From positions 310,001-374,000 of the forward strand of contig NZ_JAANTH010000002.1 in assembly GCF_011734195.1 (NCBI RefSeq): 64,000 nt of DNA, read 5' to 3'. The translations under genes and the position numbers were made by a program. Numbering within the stretch: the stretch's first letter is position 1; every line of letters begins with the position of its first letter. Below the pieces are notes generated by a model. The model did not search any database and was not told the origin of the DNA. It was given only the letters and a program-made list of their open reading frames with translations. Origin of the DNA: Halobacterium sp. R2-5 (GTDB lineage Archaea; Halobacteriota; Halobacteria; Halobacteriales; Halobacteriaceae). Below, piece after piece: positions 26,115-34,628 of this stretch.

Positions 26115-27418
26115 ACGGAAACACTGGCGTCGTCTCGGGCGTGCGCGTCTCCCACGAGTCGGCCTCCCTCTCGGAACTGGAGGCCGCGAGTGCGGACAGC
26201 GAGGCGGACGCCCTCGAGGAACTGCTCGTCCAGCCGGCCGTCGAGGAAGCGTTCGTCGTCCAGACGTGCCACCGGTCGGAAGCGTACGTCGTCGCGGACG
26301 AGCCGCGCAGCGGGCGGCGAGCGCTCGCCGCCGCGGGCTTCGACCCGGCCGCGGAGGGCGCCGTCTCGATGGGACACGAGGAGAGCCTGCGCCACCTCCT
26401 CCGGGTGGCCGCCGGCCTGGAATCTCTCGTTGTCGGCGAGGACCAGATTCTCGGGCAGGTGCGGGACGCCTACGACACCGCCCAGGACGCCGGCGCCATC
26501 GGGCACGTGCTCCGGCAGGCGGTCACGAAGGCCATCCACGTCGGGGAGCGCGCTCGCACGGAGACCGCAATCAACGAGGGCGTCACGTCGCTCGGGAGCG
26601 CGGCCGTCCGGCTCGTCGAGGGCGAGGTAGACGTCGACGGCGCGACCGCGCTCGTCGTCGGCGCCGGCGAGATGGGCGCGCTCGCGGCGAAGGCGTTCGC
26701 GAGCGCGGGCGTCGACCGCGTCGTCGTCGCGAACCGCACGCCCGCTCGTGCGGACCGCGTGGCGGCCGCCGTCGACGCGGACGCGGAGACCGCGTCGCTG
26801 GAGGCAGCGCCCGAGCACGCGGACGAGGCCGCCGTCGTCGTCACGGCGACCAGCAGCCCCGAGTACCTCCTCGACGAGGACACGCTCGCCGAGGCGGGCG
26901 AGACGACCGTCGTCGACCTCGCGCAGCCCCGGGACGTCGCGCCCGACGCGGCGGCCGTCGACGGCGTCTCCGTCCACGACCTCGACGACCTCGAAGCCGT
27001 CACGGAGTCGACTCGCGAGCAGCGCCGGGACGCCGCCCGCGAGGTCGAGGCGATGCTCGAAGCCGAGTTCCAGCGCCTGCTCTCCCAGTACAAGCGCAAG
27101 CGCGCCGACGAGGTCATCGCGCGCATGTACGAGAGCGCCGACCGCCTGAAGGCCCGCGAGGTGTCGACGGCCGTCTCGAAGCTCGAAGCCGCCGAGGGCG
27201 AGGTCTCCGACGAGGAGCGCGAGGTCCTCGAGTCGATGGCGGACGCGCTGGTCAGCCAGCTGCTGGCGGCGCCGACGAAGAGCCTGCGGGACGCCGCCGA
27301 GGAGGACGACTGGTCGACCATCGCGACCGCGCTCGAGCTGTTCGACCCGGACTTCGAGGACGGGATGCCGTTCGACACGGCCACGGGCGAGGCGACGCCC
27401 GCTGAGTCCGAGGACTAG
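26111..27418 (+). CDS. hemA: glutamyl-tRNA reductase
   Basis: 435 residues from GTG 26111, overlapping the sirC stop. The catalytic Cys is residue 53 in QTCHRSEAY, followed by GHEESLRHLLRVAAGLESLVVGEDQILGQVRDAYDTA, the NADPH-binding VVGAGEMGALAAKAFASAGVDRVVVANRT, and a C-terminal dimerisation helix (LLSQYKRKRADEVIARMYESADRLKAREVSTAVSKL). It reduces glutamyl-tRNA to glutamate-1-semialdehyde, the first step of tetrapyrrole synthesis. The common family motif is TCNR; here the Asn is His, a conservative oddity. Ahead of it are siroheme-route genes, so the operon covers the first and later heme steps. Confidence 0.96.
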   Translation: MNGNTGVVSGVRVSHESASLSELEAASADSEADALEELLVQPAVEEAFVVQTCHRSEAYVVADEPRSGRRALAAAGFDPAAEGAVSMGHEESLRHLLRVAAGLESLVVGEDQILGQVRDAYDTAQDAGAIGHVLRQAVTKAIHVGERARTETAINEGVTSLGSAAVRLVEGEVDVDGATALVVGAGEMGALAAKAFASAGVDRVVVANRTPARADRVAAAVDADAETASLEAAPEHADEAAVVVTATSSPEYLLDEDTLAEAGETTVVDLAQPRDVAPDAAAVDGVSVHDLDDLEAVTESTREQRRDAAREVEAMLEAEFQRLLSQYKRKRADEVIARMYESADRLKAREVSTAVSKLEAAEGEVSDEEREVLESMADALVSQLLAAPTKSLRDAAEEDDWSTIATALELFDPDFEDGMPFDTATGEATPAESED

Positions 27419-27471
27419 CGGCTGTTCTGTCGGCGGGTACGGTTATGTGACTGGCGCGTGACGTTACGTGC

Positions 27472-27747
27472 ATGGCCGAGTTACTCTCCGACGACGAGAT
27501 CGAGGAGCGAGCGCCGAAGGGCTGGACGCTCGACGGCGACGAGATAACGCGGACCTACGAGTTCGACGACTACCTCAAAGGCGTCGCGTTCGCCAGCGAG
27601 GTCGGCGAGCTCGCCGAGGAGGAGTTCCACCACCCCGAGATCCGGATCCGCTACGAGGAGGTCGAAGTCCGGTTCACGAGCCACGAGGCCGGCGGCGTCA
27701 CCGAGCAGGACGTCGAGCTCGCGGAGCTCTGCGACGAACTCCAGTAG
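27472..27747 (+). CDS. pterin-4a-carbinolamine dehydratase-like protein
   Basis: 91 residues, the full length of the PCD/DCoH family: LLSDDEIEERAPKGWTLDGDEITRTYEFDDYLKGVAFASEVGELAEEEFHHPEIRIRYEEVEVRFTSHEAGGVTEQDVELA. The paired His of the active site (FHHPE) and the later SHEAGG-VT-D are in place. In bacteria it dehydrates pterin carbinolamine; in archaea, which use other pterins, its role could be in molybdopterin or methanopterin-like metabolism. Two molybdopterin genes (moeA) lie 1.3 kb downstream on the other strand. It ends 1 bp before the next gene. Confidence 0.92.
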   Translation: MAELLSDDEIEERAPKGWTLDGDEITRTYEFDDYLKGVAFASEVGELAEEEFHHPEIRIRYEEVEVRFTSHEAGGVTEQDVELAELCDELQ

Positions 27748-27748
27748 G

Positions 27749-28117
27749 ATGGACGCCCGGTACGTCTTCGCGGTGCGGTTCCGCCTCGACCCCGAGTACG
27801 GGGTGCGCGTCGACCCGGAGACGTTCGAGACGCGGATGCAGCGCGTCGCCGCCGAGCCCGGCGAGCCCGGGTGGCTGTTCTTCCGGGACAACCTCTGGCG
27901 CGGCGACATCGGCGACCCCGGGCACTTCCGGGAGCTCACCGAGGACGCGCTGGCCGTGGACGTCGACTCCGTGGAGTACCGCGCGTTCGAGACCGACCGC
28001 GAGTACTACGACGCGCTGAAGGCGGAAATCGGCGCGAACCTCGACCTGTTCAAGGCCGACAGCGCGGCCGACGTCCTCAACAAGTACCTCGGGAGCTCCG
28101 TGGAAGTCCAGGACTGA
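27749..28117 (+). CDS. LWR-salt family protein
   Basis: 122 residues. The sequence RYVFAVRFRLDPEYGVRVDPETFETRMQRVAAEPGEPGWLFFRDNLWRGDIGDPGHFRELTEDAL matches the haloarchaeal family named after the conserved Leu-Trp-Arg in DNLWRGD. The fold and function are not known to me. Its ATG lies directly after the PCD stop, which implies cotranscription and coupling with that gene. C-terminal half is helical (YYDALKAEIGANLDLFKADSAADVLNKYLGSSVEVQD). No cysteines or membrane segments. Confidence 0.85.
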   Translation: MDARYVFAVRFRLDPEYGVRVDPETFETRMQRVAAEPGEPGWLFFRDNLWRGDIGDPGHFRELTEDALAVDVDSVEYRAFETDREYYDALKAEIGANLDLFKADSAADVLNKYLGSSVEVQD

Positions 28118-28158
28118 GGGCAAGGCATTTGCCCCACGACGTCGTAGTGCCTGCTCCG

Positions 28159-28809
28159 ATGCAGCCCTCCGACTACGACGTCTGGCTGTTCGACCTCGAC
28201 GGCACGCTCGTCGACACCGAGTGGTCGTACACCCGCGAGGTGTTCGACCGCGTCGGCGCCCGGGTCGGCCACGAGTTCTCGGACTACCAGGCGGAAGTGC
28301 TGTGGCACGGGCTCGGCGGCTCCCGGAACGCCCAGCTCCGCGAGTGGGGGTTCGAGCCGTCGGCGTTCTGGGAGGCGTTCCACCACGTCGAGGACCCGAT
28401 GGCGCGCGCGGAGGCGACGTACCTCTACGACGACGCCGCGCACGTCGCGGACCTCGACGGCCCCGTGGGCGTGGTCACGCACTGCGCGGAGTTCCTCACC
28501 GAGCCCGTGATGGACAGCCTCGACATCGGCGACTGGTTCGACGTCGTGGTCTGCTGCGACGACGACATCGGCTGGAAGCCCGACCCGCGCCCCATCGAGC
28601 TCGCGCTCGCCGACGTCGGCGCGGGCCCGGACCACGACGGCGTCTACGTCGGAGACGGCGCGAGCGACGTCGGCGCCGCGCGGAACGCGGGTCTGGACGG
28701 CGTCCACGTCGAGCGCCACGACCCCCACAAGCGCGGGCGCTGCGTGCTCGGCGACCGCCGCGTCGAGTCCTTCGACGACCTCTTCGTCACCCCCCGGAGC
28801 GCCGATTAG
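28159..28809 (+). CDS. HAD-superfamily hydrolase
   Basis: 216 residues from ATG 28159. Motif I is WLFDLDGTLVDTEW with the nucleophile Asp12 and acid/base Asp14; a cap domain follows; motif II is VGVVTHCAEF (Thr), motif III Lys is in DIGWKPDPRP, and motif IV is VYVGDGASDVGAARNAGL. It is probably a small-molecule phosphatase (phosphoglycolate phosphatase-like group); substrate unknown. Unusually, motif II is followed by a Cys and a VVVCCDDD strand. It ends with a 4-nt overlap with the convergent moeA gene and follows the PCD/LWR pair by 41 bp. Confidence 0.9.
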   Translation: MQPSDYDVWLFDLDGTLVDTEWSYTREVFDRVGARVGHEFSDYQAEVLWHGLGGSRNAQLREWGFEPSAFWEAFHHVEDPMARAEATYLYDDAAHVADLDGPVGVVTHCAEFLTEPVMDSLDIGDWFDVVVCCDDDIGWKPDPRPIELALADVGAGPDHDGVYVGDGASDVGAARNAGLDGVHVERHDPHKRGRCVLGDRRVESFDDLFVTPRSAD

Positions 28810-30680
28810 GCCTCGTAGCCGGCGAGCCCGTCGAGGACGTCTGCGAGGTCGTCGAGCACGTCCACGAGTTCCTGTACGCCGTCTTTCTCCGCGCGTTCCG
28901 GGTTCGCGAGCGCGCGCACCGGCTGCTCGCCAAGCTCCACGAAGTCGAGGCCGAGGCGGTCCGCGGTCGCGCGCAGCGCGAGGCCGGCGTCCGCGTCGCC
29001 CTCCAAGACTGCCCGCGCGGGGCTCTCCGTGCCCTTCGTCTCGCGTTCGTACCCGTCGATTTCCCCCGTAAGCGTGCGGCGGTCGGTGTCGCGCTCGTCC
29101 GCTAACTCCGCGAGCGCGTCGTCGAAGGCGTCCCGCAGGCCGCTCGCGCCGGTGCGATTCGACAGCGTCACGCCCGAATCCACGAGGTCTGGGACTCCCG
29201 AGACGCCTAGCGGGTTCCCGGCGGGGACGACGAGCCCCCACTCCCGGGTCCACGACGCGAGCTCCTCGCCGTCGCCCCTGTCACCCGTCGTAATTGCGAC
29301 GTCCGGGACGCCGTTCCGTAAGCGGCGTGCGCCCTCTCGCGAGCCGAGCCCGAGGAACCGCGGGTTCGCGAGGCGGTCGAGCACGCGGTCGAAGCCCGGG
29401 TCGCGCTCGCCGACCGCGAACACCGACGGCGGGCGGACGTCCGGCGAGAACAGCTCCACCTCGACGGTCTCGCCCTCGTCGAGGTACTCCGTGTCGGCGT
29501 CCACGGTGACGGTGCCGTCGGCCTCGACGAGACTCGTGGTCGCGCCCGAGCCCTTGTCCACTGGGTAGACGAGCGTCTCGCCGTCCCCGGACTCCACGAG
29601 CCCGGCGGGCATCAGGCGCGTGCGTCCCTCGGCGTAGCGCTCGCGGACCGCCATCGTCCCCTCGACGGTCGCCGAACGCGGCTCGGGGAGGCCCGCCGCG
29701 TCCCGGATCTTGGGCGCGACGAACGCCCGGAAGATGGTGAGCGCGGACACCGGGTAGCCCGGCAGCCCGACGTACGCGGACCCGCCCATCTCACCGAGTA
29801 GCATCGGCTTCCCGGGCTTGACGCTGACGCCGTGCAGGAGCAGTTCGCCGCGCTCCTCGACGACCTGGTAGACGACGTCGACCGCGCTCGCGGAGGTCGA
29901 CCCCGAGGAGAGCACGAGGTCGCAGTCGTCCGCGGCGTCCCGCAGCACGCGCTCCAGTTCCTCGTAGTCGTCGCCCGCGTGCGGGTACAGCACGGGCTCG
30001 CCGCCCGCGTCCCGCACCGCCGCGGCGATGGAGTAGCTGTTCACGTCGTAAATCTGGCCCGCGCGGTGGCTCACGTCGCCGCCGGGCCGGACGAGTTCGT
30101 CCCCGGTGGAGACGATGCCGACCTTCGGCTTCGCGCGCACCGGCACCGTCTCTACGCCGAGCGCCGCGAGCAGCCCGATCTCCCGGGACGTCAACAGCGT
30201 CCCCGGGCCGAGCACGCGGTCGCCCGCCGCGACGTCCGCGCCCGCGACCATCACGCCGTCTCCGGGCGCCAGCGAGGTTCGAACGGTCACCGTGTCCTCG
30301 TCTCGGGCAGTTCGCTCGACCATCACCACGGCGTCCGCGCCCGGGGGAACGGGCGCGCCCGTCGAAATCTCCGCGCACTCTCCGTCGCCGACGCTCACGT
30401 CCGGCTCGCTGCCCGCGTGGATGTCGCCGACGCACTCGATTTCGACGGGGTCGGTCTCGCTCGCGCCGAACGTGTCCGCCGCGCGGACGGCGTAGCCGTC
30501 GACCTTCGCGCGGTCGAACCCCGGTACGTCGAGGCGGGCGTCGATGCGGTCCGCGAGCACGCGGCCGTCCGCGTCGTCCAAGTCGACGCGCTCGACGCCC
30601 GGTGAGAGGTCGAGGCCGGCGATGACCTCGCGGGCCTCCTCGGGGCTGGCGAGGTCGCGGAACTGCTTGCGGTCGCTCAT
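28806..30680 (-). CDS. moeA: molybdopterin molybdenumtransferase MoeA with C-terminal periplasmic-binding-like domain
   Basis: 624 residues. Residues 1-410 are a full MoeA: RVDLDDADGRVLADRIDARLDVPGFDRAKVDGYAVRAADTF, STGAPVPPGADAVVMVE, VGIVSTGDELV and the GSTSASAVDVV, LLHGVSVKPGKPMLLG, GLPGYPVSA series. Residues from about 425 on (VGERDPGFDRVLDRLANPRFLGLGSREGARRLRNGVPDVAITTG ... GNPLGVSGVPDLVDSGVTLSNRTGASGLRDAFDDAL) form a substrate-binding-protein-like domain common in archaeal MoeA fusions and thought to sense molybdate/tungstate-like ligands. It inserts the metal into molybdopterin. Its ATG overlaps the upstream moeA stop by 4 nt. Confidence 0.93.
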   Translation of the reverse strand: MSDRKQFRDLASPEEAREVIAGLDLSPGVERVDLDDADGRVLADRIDARLDVPGFDRAKVDGYAVRAADTFGASETDPVEIECVGDIHAGSEPDVSVGDGECAEISTGAPVPPGADAVVMVERTARDEDTVTVRTSLAPGDGVMVAGADVAAGDRVLGPGTLLTSREIGLLAALGVETVPVRAKPKVGIVSTGDELVRPGGDVSHRAGQIYDVNSYSIAAAVRDAGGEPVLYPHAGDDYEELERVLRDAADDCDLVLSSGSTSASAVDVVYQVVEERGELLLHGVSVKPGKPMLLGEMGGSAYVGLPGYPVSALTIFRAFVAPKIRDAAGLPEPRSATVEGTMAVRERYAEGRTRLMPAGLVESGDGETLVYPVDKGSGATTSLVEADGTVTVDADTEYLDEGETVEVELFSPDVRPPSVFAVGERDPGFDRVLDRLANPRFLGLGSREGARRLRNGVPDVAITTGDRGDGEELASWTREWGLVVPAGNPLGVSGVPDLVDSGVTLSNRTGASGLRDAFDDALAELADERDTDRRTLTGEIDGYERETKGTESPARAVLEGDADAGLALRATADRLGLDFVELGEQPVRALANPERAEKDGVQELVDVLDDLADVLDGLAGYEA

Positions 30681-31876
30681 CGGTGGGCCTCCCAGTTCTG
30701 TACGGCGACTCCCTCGCGGTCGTCGATGCCCTCCGCCTGCTCGGAGACGACCACCCAGCCGTCCGCGAGCGCGACGCTGGAGAGCACGCCGCTCCCGCTC
30801 GCGCTCACCGGCTCCGCGACCGTCTCCCCGCCGTCCTCGCGGAGACGGACGCGCGCGAACGTCCGCACCCCGGGTTCGGAGCGAATCTTCCCGTCCAGCC
30901 GAGCCTGCACGCTCGGCGGATCGTCGATCGGCATCCCACCGGCGCGCTTCACTGCGGGCCGCAGGAACTGCACGGCGTTCACGATGCACGCGACCGGGTA
31001 GCCGGGCAGCATCACCACGAGCGTGTCGTCGACTTCGCCGAGCGCGACGGGGTGGCCGGGCCGCAGCGCGACCCCGTGGACGAACACCTCGCCGAGGTCT
31101 TCGACGACCTCCGGGACGAGGTCGCGTTCCCCGACGGACGAGCCGCCGGTCGTCACCACCACGTCGGCGTCGAGGTCCGCCTCGATTGCGTCCCGGAGCG
31201 CCGCCTCGTCGTCGGTGACGATGTCACGGTAGCGCGCGCTCGCGCCCCAGCGCTCCGCGAGCCGGGAGACAGTGAGGCCGTTCGTCTCCACGACCTCGCC
31301 GGGCCCCGGGTCGTCCTGTACGAGCTCCTCGCCGGTCGGAATGACCGCGACCTCGGGGCGCTCGTACACCTCGACCTCGCGCAGGCCGACGGACTTCAGC
31401 AGCCCGAGATCCGAGGGCCGCAGGCGGTGCCCGGGCTCGTAGAGCCGGTCGCCCTCGGCGACGTCCTCGCCGACGGGCGCGACGTTCTCGCCCTCGCCGA
31501 CGGCGTCGAACGTCTCGACCTCGCCGCTCGCCGCGTTCGCCTGCTCCACCATCACGACGGCGTCCGCCCACTCCGGGAGCGCGCTCCCCGTGTGCACGCG
31601 CTCGGCCTCGTTCTCGCGCAGCACCGCGGGCGAGCGGTCGCTCGCACCGAACGTGTCCTCGGCGCGCACCGCGAACCCGTCCATCGCCGCGCGCCGGTAG
31701 TGCGGGACGTTCTGCTCGGCCGTGACGGCCGTCGCGACGGTCCGCCCGTCCGCTTCGGTGAGTGGGACGCGCTCAGTGCGGTCGTGGACCGCCACCCGGT
31801 CGAGTAACCGCTCTCGCGCGGCCTCGACGCGCGTTCGTTCCTTGAAGCCGGCGTCGTGCCGGTCGTGCTCGGTCAT
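30677..31876 (-). CDS. moeA: molybdopterin molybdenumtransferase MoeA, single-domain copy
   Basis: 399 residues, the standard MoeA length without the extra C-terminal domain. Motifs: PLTEADGRTVATAVTAEQNVPHYRRAAMDGFAVRAEDTFG, HTGSALPEWADAVVMVEQ, VAVIPTGEELV, TTGGSSVGERDLVPEVV, VHGVALRPGHPVALG and MLPGYPVACI. Two MoeA proteins often coexist in archaea, one for molybdenum and one for tungsten or adenylylated-pterin handling; which is which cannot be told. It is the first gene of a two-gene operon. The 5' region beginning at 31911 carries the direct repeats. Confidence 0.93.
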   Translation of the reverse strand: MTEHDRHDAGFKERTRVEAARERLLDRVAVHDRTERVPLTEADGRTVATAVTAEQNVPHYRRAAMDGFAVRAEDTFGASDRSPAVLRENEAERVHTGSALPEWADAVVMVEQANAASGEVETFDAVGEGENVAPVGEDVAEGDRLYEPGHRLRPSDLGLLKSVGLREVEVYERPEVAVIPTGEELVQDDPGPGEVVETNGLTVSRLAERWGASARYRDIVTDDEAALRDAIEADLDADVVVTTGGSSVGERDLVPEVVEDLGEVFVHGVALRPGHPVALGEVDDTLVVMLPGYPVACIVNAVQFLRPAVKRAGGMPIDDPPSVQARLDGKIRSEPGVRTFARVRLREDGGETVAEPVSASGSGVLSSVALADGWVVVSEQAEGIDDREGVAVQNWEAHR

Positions 31877-31910
31877 GGGCGTCAGTTGGGTGGGGGGCGG
31901 GGTAAAGGCT

Positions 31911-32085
31911 GCGTGGGCGACCGCAGGGAGCCCACGTTACCGCGAACGGCGAACAGAGTGAGCCGTGAGCCGCGCGGCACGCCGCGTTGATGCGAACGCG
32001 GAGCGCAGCGATGCGTGAGCCGCGTGGGCGACCGCAGGGAGCCCACGTTACCGCGAACGGCGAACGGAGTGAGCCGTGAGCCGCG
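31911..32085. repeat. hairpin-rich 64-bp direct repeat, two copies 111 bp apart
   Basis: Copies at 31911-31974 and 32022-32085 are identical except for one A/G difference (GAACAGAG versus GAACGGAG). Each contains GTGGGC/GCCCAC (31913-31918 with 31930-31935 in the first copy) and CGGC/GCCG arms. The spacer (31975-32021) holds a diverged third copy of the second half (GCGAACGCGGAGCGCAGCGATGCGTGAGCCGCG-like, in pieces), and a truncated start of another unit follows copy two. It lies between divergent moeA and hsp20-like genes. No ORF fits it. Similar GTGAGCCG-type repeats occur between haloarchaeal genes as I recall. Confidence 0.75.
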
Positions 32086-32567
32086 TGGGCGTTCCCACCC
32101 GTCGATTGCGCGCCCGAACCGCCGCTCGACCCGACCACCGTTAGCAGGTGCGTGTCCGACGCGCCTGCCGCAGTGTGGGCGCGAAACCGCGCTTAATTCG
32201 GCTTAACCGTCTCGAATCCGGGGCGACGGAGTGCATCGTTGAATACCCCGGCGACTGTTGGGTCAGGTGGCGGCAGACGCACGCCGCCGGTCAGGGCACA
32301 CTGAGCGTCACTCGCGTCGCCGACGCCACTCCCCCTCCCGCGTCGCCGACGCTCGCCGGGCCGCGTACCCCCACCGACGCGGCCCGCGTCACAGTCTCTC
32401 AGCACGCAACTGGTGTGTCGAGCACAGCCGGTTTCACTCTCTGCGCGTTCGCGCTCTCCCCCGACGCGAGCGCGGCCGTCCGGTTCGGACGGCTCCCCTC
32501 TCCGTTTTCGCGGTCGTATCCGCCAACGACCACCGGGTTTAACGCCGCGCCGACCCAAGAGGCGTGC
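32086..32567. other. gene-free region upstream of the Hsp20 gene
   Basis: About 480 bp with no supported gene. Reading frames across it (both strands) have Arg/Pro/Ser/Thr-rich products unlike haloarchaeal proteins. A moderately AT-richer patch (around 32190-32215, CTTAATTCGGCTTAACC) could hold promoter elements. The last 20 bases before 32568 contain GAGG, an apparent ribosome binding site for the Hsp20 gene. Confidence 0.5.
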
Positions 32568-32915
32568 ATGTCCCGCCTGCGCGAAGCGCTGCGGAGCCTG
32601 CCCGACTCGGTGTTCGTGGACGTCATGGAGAGCGACGACGCGTACGCGTTCGTGGTGGACGTGCCGGGCGCGAGCGCGGACTCCGTGGACGTCCGCATCG
32701 ACGGGCGGACGCTCGTGGTGGACGCGCGCCGCGAGAAGGACGTGCCCGCGGGGTTCGAGTACCGCGTCGAGGAGCGGTCGCTGTTCCTCGAACTGGAGCT
32801 GCCGCTGCCGCCGGACGCGGCGACCGAGGGCGCGTCCGGGAGCGTCGACGACGGCGTGCTCGACGTCCGAGTTCCGAAGCGCGGCGACGGCCACACCGTG
32901 CCCGTCGAGGGGTAA
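32568..32915 (+). CDS. small heat-shock (Hsp20/alpha-crystallin) protein
   Basis: 115 residues from ATG 32568, preceded by GAGG. The chain is nearly only an alpha-crystallin domain: VFVDVMESDDAYAFVVDVPGASADSVDVRIDGRTLVVDARREKD ... GFEYRVEERSLFLELELPLPPDAATEGASGSVDDGVLDVRVPKR. The conserved A-x-x-x-n-G-V-L motif appears as SVDDGVLDVRVPK. It lacks the long N-terminal arm and C-terminal I-x-I of large oligomeric Hsp20s, so it may form small assemblies. It is 5 nt ahead of the UbiB-like kinase gene, so the two are probably one transcript. Confidence 0.9.
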   Translation: MSRLREALRSLPDSVFVDVMESDDAYAFVVDVPGASADSVDVRIDGRTLVVDARREKDVPAGFEYRVEERSLFLELELPLPPDAATEGASGSVDDGVLDVRVPKRGDGHTVPVEG

Positions 32916-32920
32916 GACGA

Positions 32921-34582
32921 GTGGCGCTGCTCCGGTCGTACCGGCGGTTCGTCGCCGTCGTCTGGCAGTTCCTCCCGCTGCTGTGGGGGTATTTGCGGGA
33001 CCGCCGGCGGTACGTGTTGTTCGGGGGGCGGCGCCGCGTCACCCCGGAGATGCGGGTGGCGCGGGCGCGCCGGCTGCTGGACTCGCTGCTGACGCTCGGG
33101 CCGACGTTCATCAAGCTCGGGCAGCTGTTGTCGACGCGGCCGGACGTGCTGCCGCCGGAGTACGTCGAAGTGCTCGCGGACCTCCAGGACCGCGTGCCGC
33201 CCGCGAACTGGGAGGACGCCCGCGTCGTCCTCGAAGACGAGCTCGGTGACGTCGACGAGCGCTTCGACGACTTCGAGACGGACGCCATTAGCGGCGCGAG
33301 CCTCGGGCAGGTGTACCGCGCGAAGGTGGACGGCGACGAGGTCGCGGTGAAGGTGCGGCGGCCGGACATCGAGGACCTCGTGAACGCGGACCTGCGCGTG
33401 ATTCGCTGGACGCTCCCGGTCATCGTGCGCTTCGTGGGCGAGTCGCGGGCGTTCAGCCTGCGGAACCTCGCAGACGAGTTCGCGAAGACGATCCGCGAGG
33501 AGATGGACTACGGCCGCGAGGCGGAGATGCTCACGGAGATCCGCGGGAACTTCGCGGACGACCCGAAGGTCGTGATTCCGGAGGTCTACGACACGCACTC
33601 CAGCAGCCGCGTGCTCACGATGGAGTACATCCCGGGCACGAAGATCTCGGACGTCGAGGAGCTCGACCGCCGGGACGTCGACCGCTCGCAGGTCGCGGAA
33701 ACCGTCGAGCGGGCGTACCTCCAGATGATCATCGAGGACGGCGTGTTCCACGCCGACCCGCACCCGGGGAACCTCGCGGTGCGGGACGACGGCGCGGTGG
33801 TGTTCTACGACTTCGGGATGAGCGGGCGCGTCGACGCGTTCGTCCAGGAGAAGATCGTGGACTTCTACATCGCGGTCGCGAACCAGGACATCGACGCGAT
33901 TCTGGACGCGCTCATCGAGATGGGGACGCTCTCCCCGGAGGCCGACCGCGCGACGATGGCGGACGTGATGGAGCTCGCGATCCAGGACGCCCGCGGGGAG
34001 GACATCGAGACGTACCGCGTCCAGCAGATCGTCGGGAAGGTCGAGGACACCATCTACGAGTTCCCGCTTCGCCTGCCGTCGAACCTCGCGCTGGTACTGC
34101 GCGTGGCGACGGTCGTGGAGGGCGTCTGCGTGACGCTGGACTCGGACTTCGACTTCATCACGGTGGCGACGGAGTACCTCACCGAGCAGGGGTACCGCGA
34201 GGAGTCGATTCGGCAGTACGCCGAGGAGACCGCCGACCAGTTCCAGCGCTCGGCGCAGTCCGCGGTCCGCGTGCCGCCGAAACTGGAGTCGGCGCTCGAC
34301 CGCGTGGAGCGAGAGGACCTCCACGTTCGCGCCGACATCGAGGACGGCGACGGCGTCATCGACCGACTGGCGCGCCGGGTCGTGCTCGGGCTGGTGTTCG
34401 CGACGAGCGTGCCGACGACCGCGCTCCTCTACACGGAGGCGGACCTGCTCGCGGCGGGCGTCATGGGCGCGTTCACGTTCGCGGTCGGCGCCGGCCTCTA
34501 CCGGTCGTTCAGGAAGCGCAGCGGTATGCGCGCGGCCCCGCAGTTCACGCGACAGAACCTCCGCGACCGCCGGAACGACTGA
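32921..34582 (+). CDS. ABC1/UbiB-family atypical kinase
   Basis: 553 residues from GTG 32921. Landmarks of the family: TLGPTFIKLGQLLSTRPDVLPPEYVEVLADLQDRVPP (the KxGQ motif), an Ala-rich nucleotide loop equivalent (AISGASLGQVYRAKV), the lysine in VAVKVRRP, and the catalytic/metal segments VFHADPHPGNLAV and VVFYDFGMSGRV. The C-terminus has two transmembrane helices (VVLGLVFATSVPTTALL, AGVMGAFTFAVGAGLY). UbiB/ADCK proteins support isoprenoid-quinone metabolism; in haloarchaea the quinone is menaquinone and the exact role is unknown. Confidence 0.92.
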   Translation: MALLRSYRRFVAVVWQFLPLLWGYLRDRRRYVLFGGRRRVTPEMRVARARRLLDSLLTLGPTFIKLGQLLSTRPDVLPPEYVEVLADLQDRVPPANWEDARVVLEDELGDVDERFDDFETDAISGASLGQVYRAKVDGDEVAVKVRRPDIEDLVNADLRVIRWTLPVIVRFVGESRAFSLRNLADEFAKTIREEMDYGREAEMLTEIRGNFADDPKVVIPEVYDTHSSSRVLTMEYIPGTKISDVEELDRRDVDRSQVAETVERAYLQMIIEDGVFHADPHPGNLAVRDDGAVVFYDFGMSGRVDAFVQEKIVDFYIAVANQDIDAILDALIEMGTLSPEADRATMADVMELAIQDARGEDIETYRVQQIVGKVEDTIYEFPLRLPSNLALVLRVATVVEGVCVTLDSDFDFITVATEYLTEQGYREESIRQYAEETADQFQRSAQSAVRVPPKLESALDRVEREDLHVRADIEDGDGVIDRLARRVVLGLVFATSVPTTALLYTEADLLAAGVMGAFTFAVGAGLYRSFRKRSGMRAAPQFTRQNLRDRRND

Positions 34583-34628
34583 CTCCGGGCGCCAGATTCT
34601 TGCTCGTGCCCGTCCGTTGCTGTAGGTG

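Noticed and set aside
23150-26977. 1275-codon minus-strand open frame
   Set aside because: It lies antisense to the UppS, DUF5778, AhbAB, SirC and HemA genes; long antisense frames are expected at this GC content and the product has Arg/Val/Leu-rich low-complexity sequence.
31911-32085. Direct repeats read as a CRISPR remnant or replication origin iterons
   Set aside because: Only two copies 111 bp apart and internally palindromic; no cas genes, no Orc1/Cdc6 gene and no origin-recognition motif nearby.
32148-32567. In-frame N-terminal extension of the Hsp20 gene
   Set aside because: The extra 140 residues are Arg/Pro/Thr-rich and unlike Hsp20 arms; GAGG directly before ATG 32568 fits the short form.
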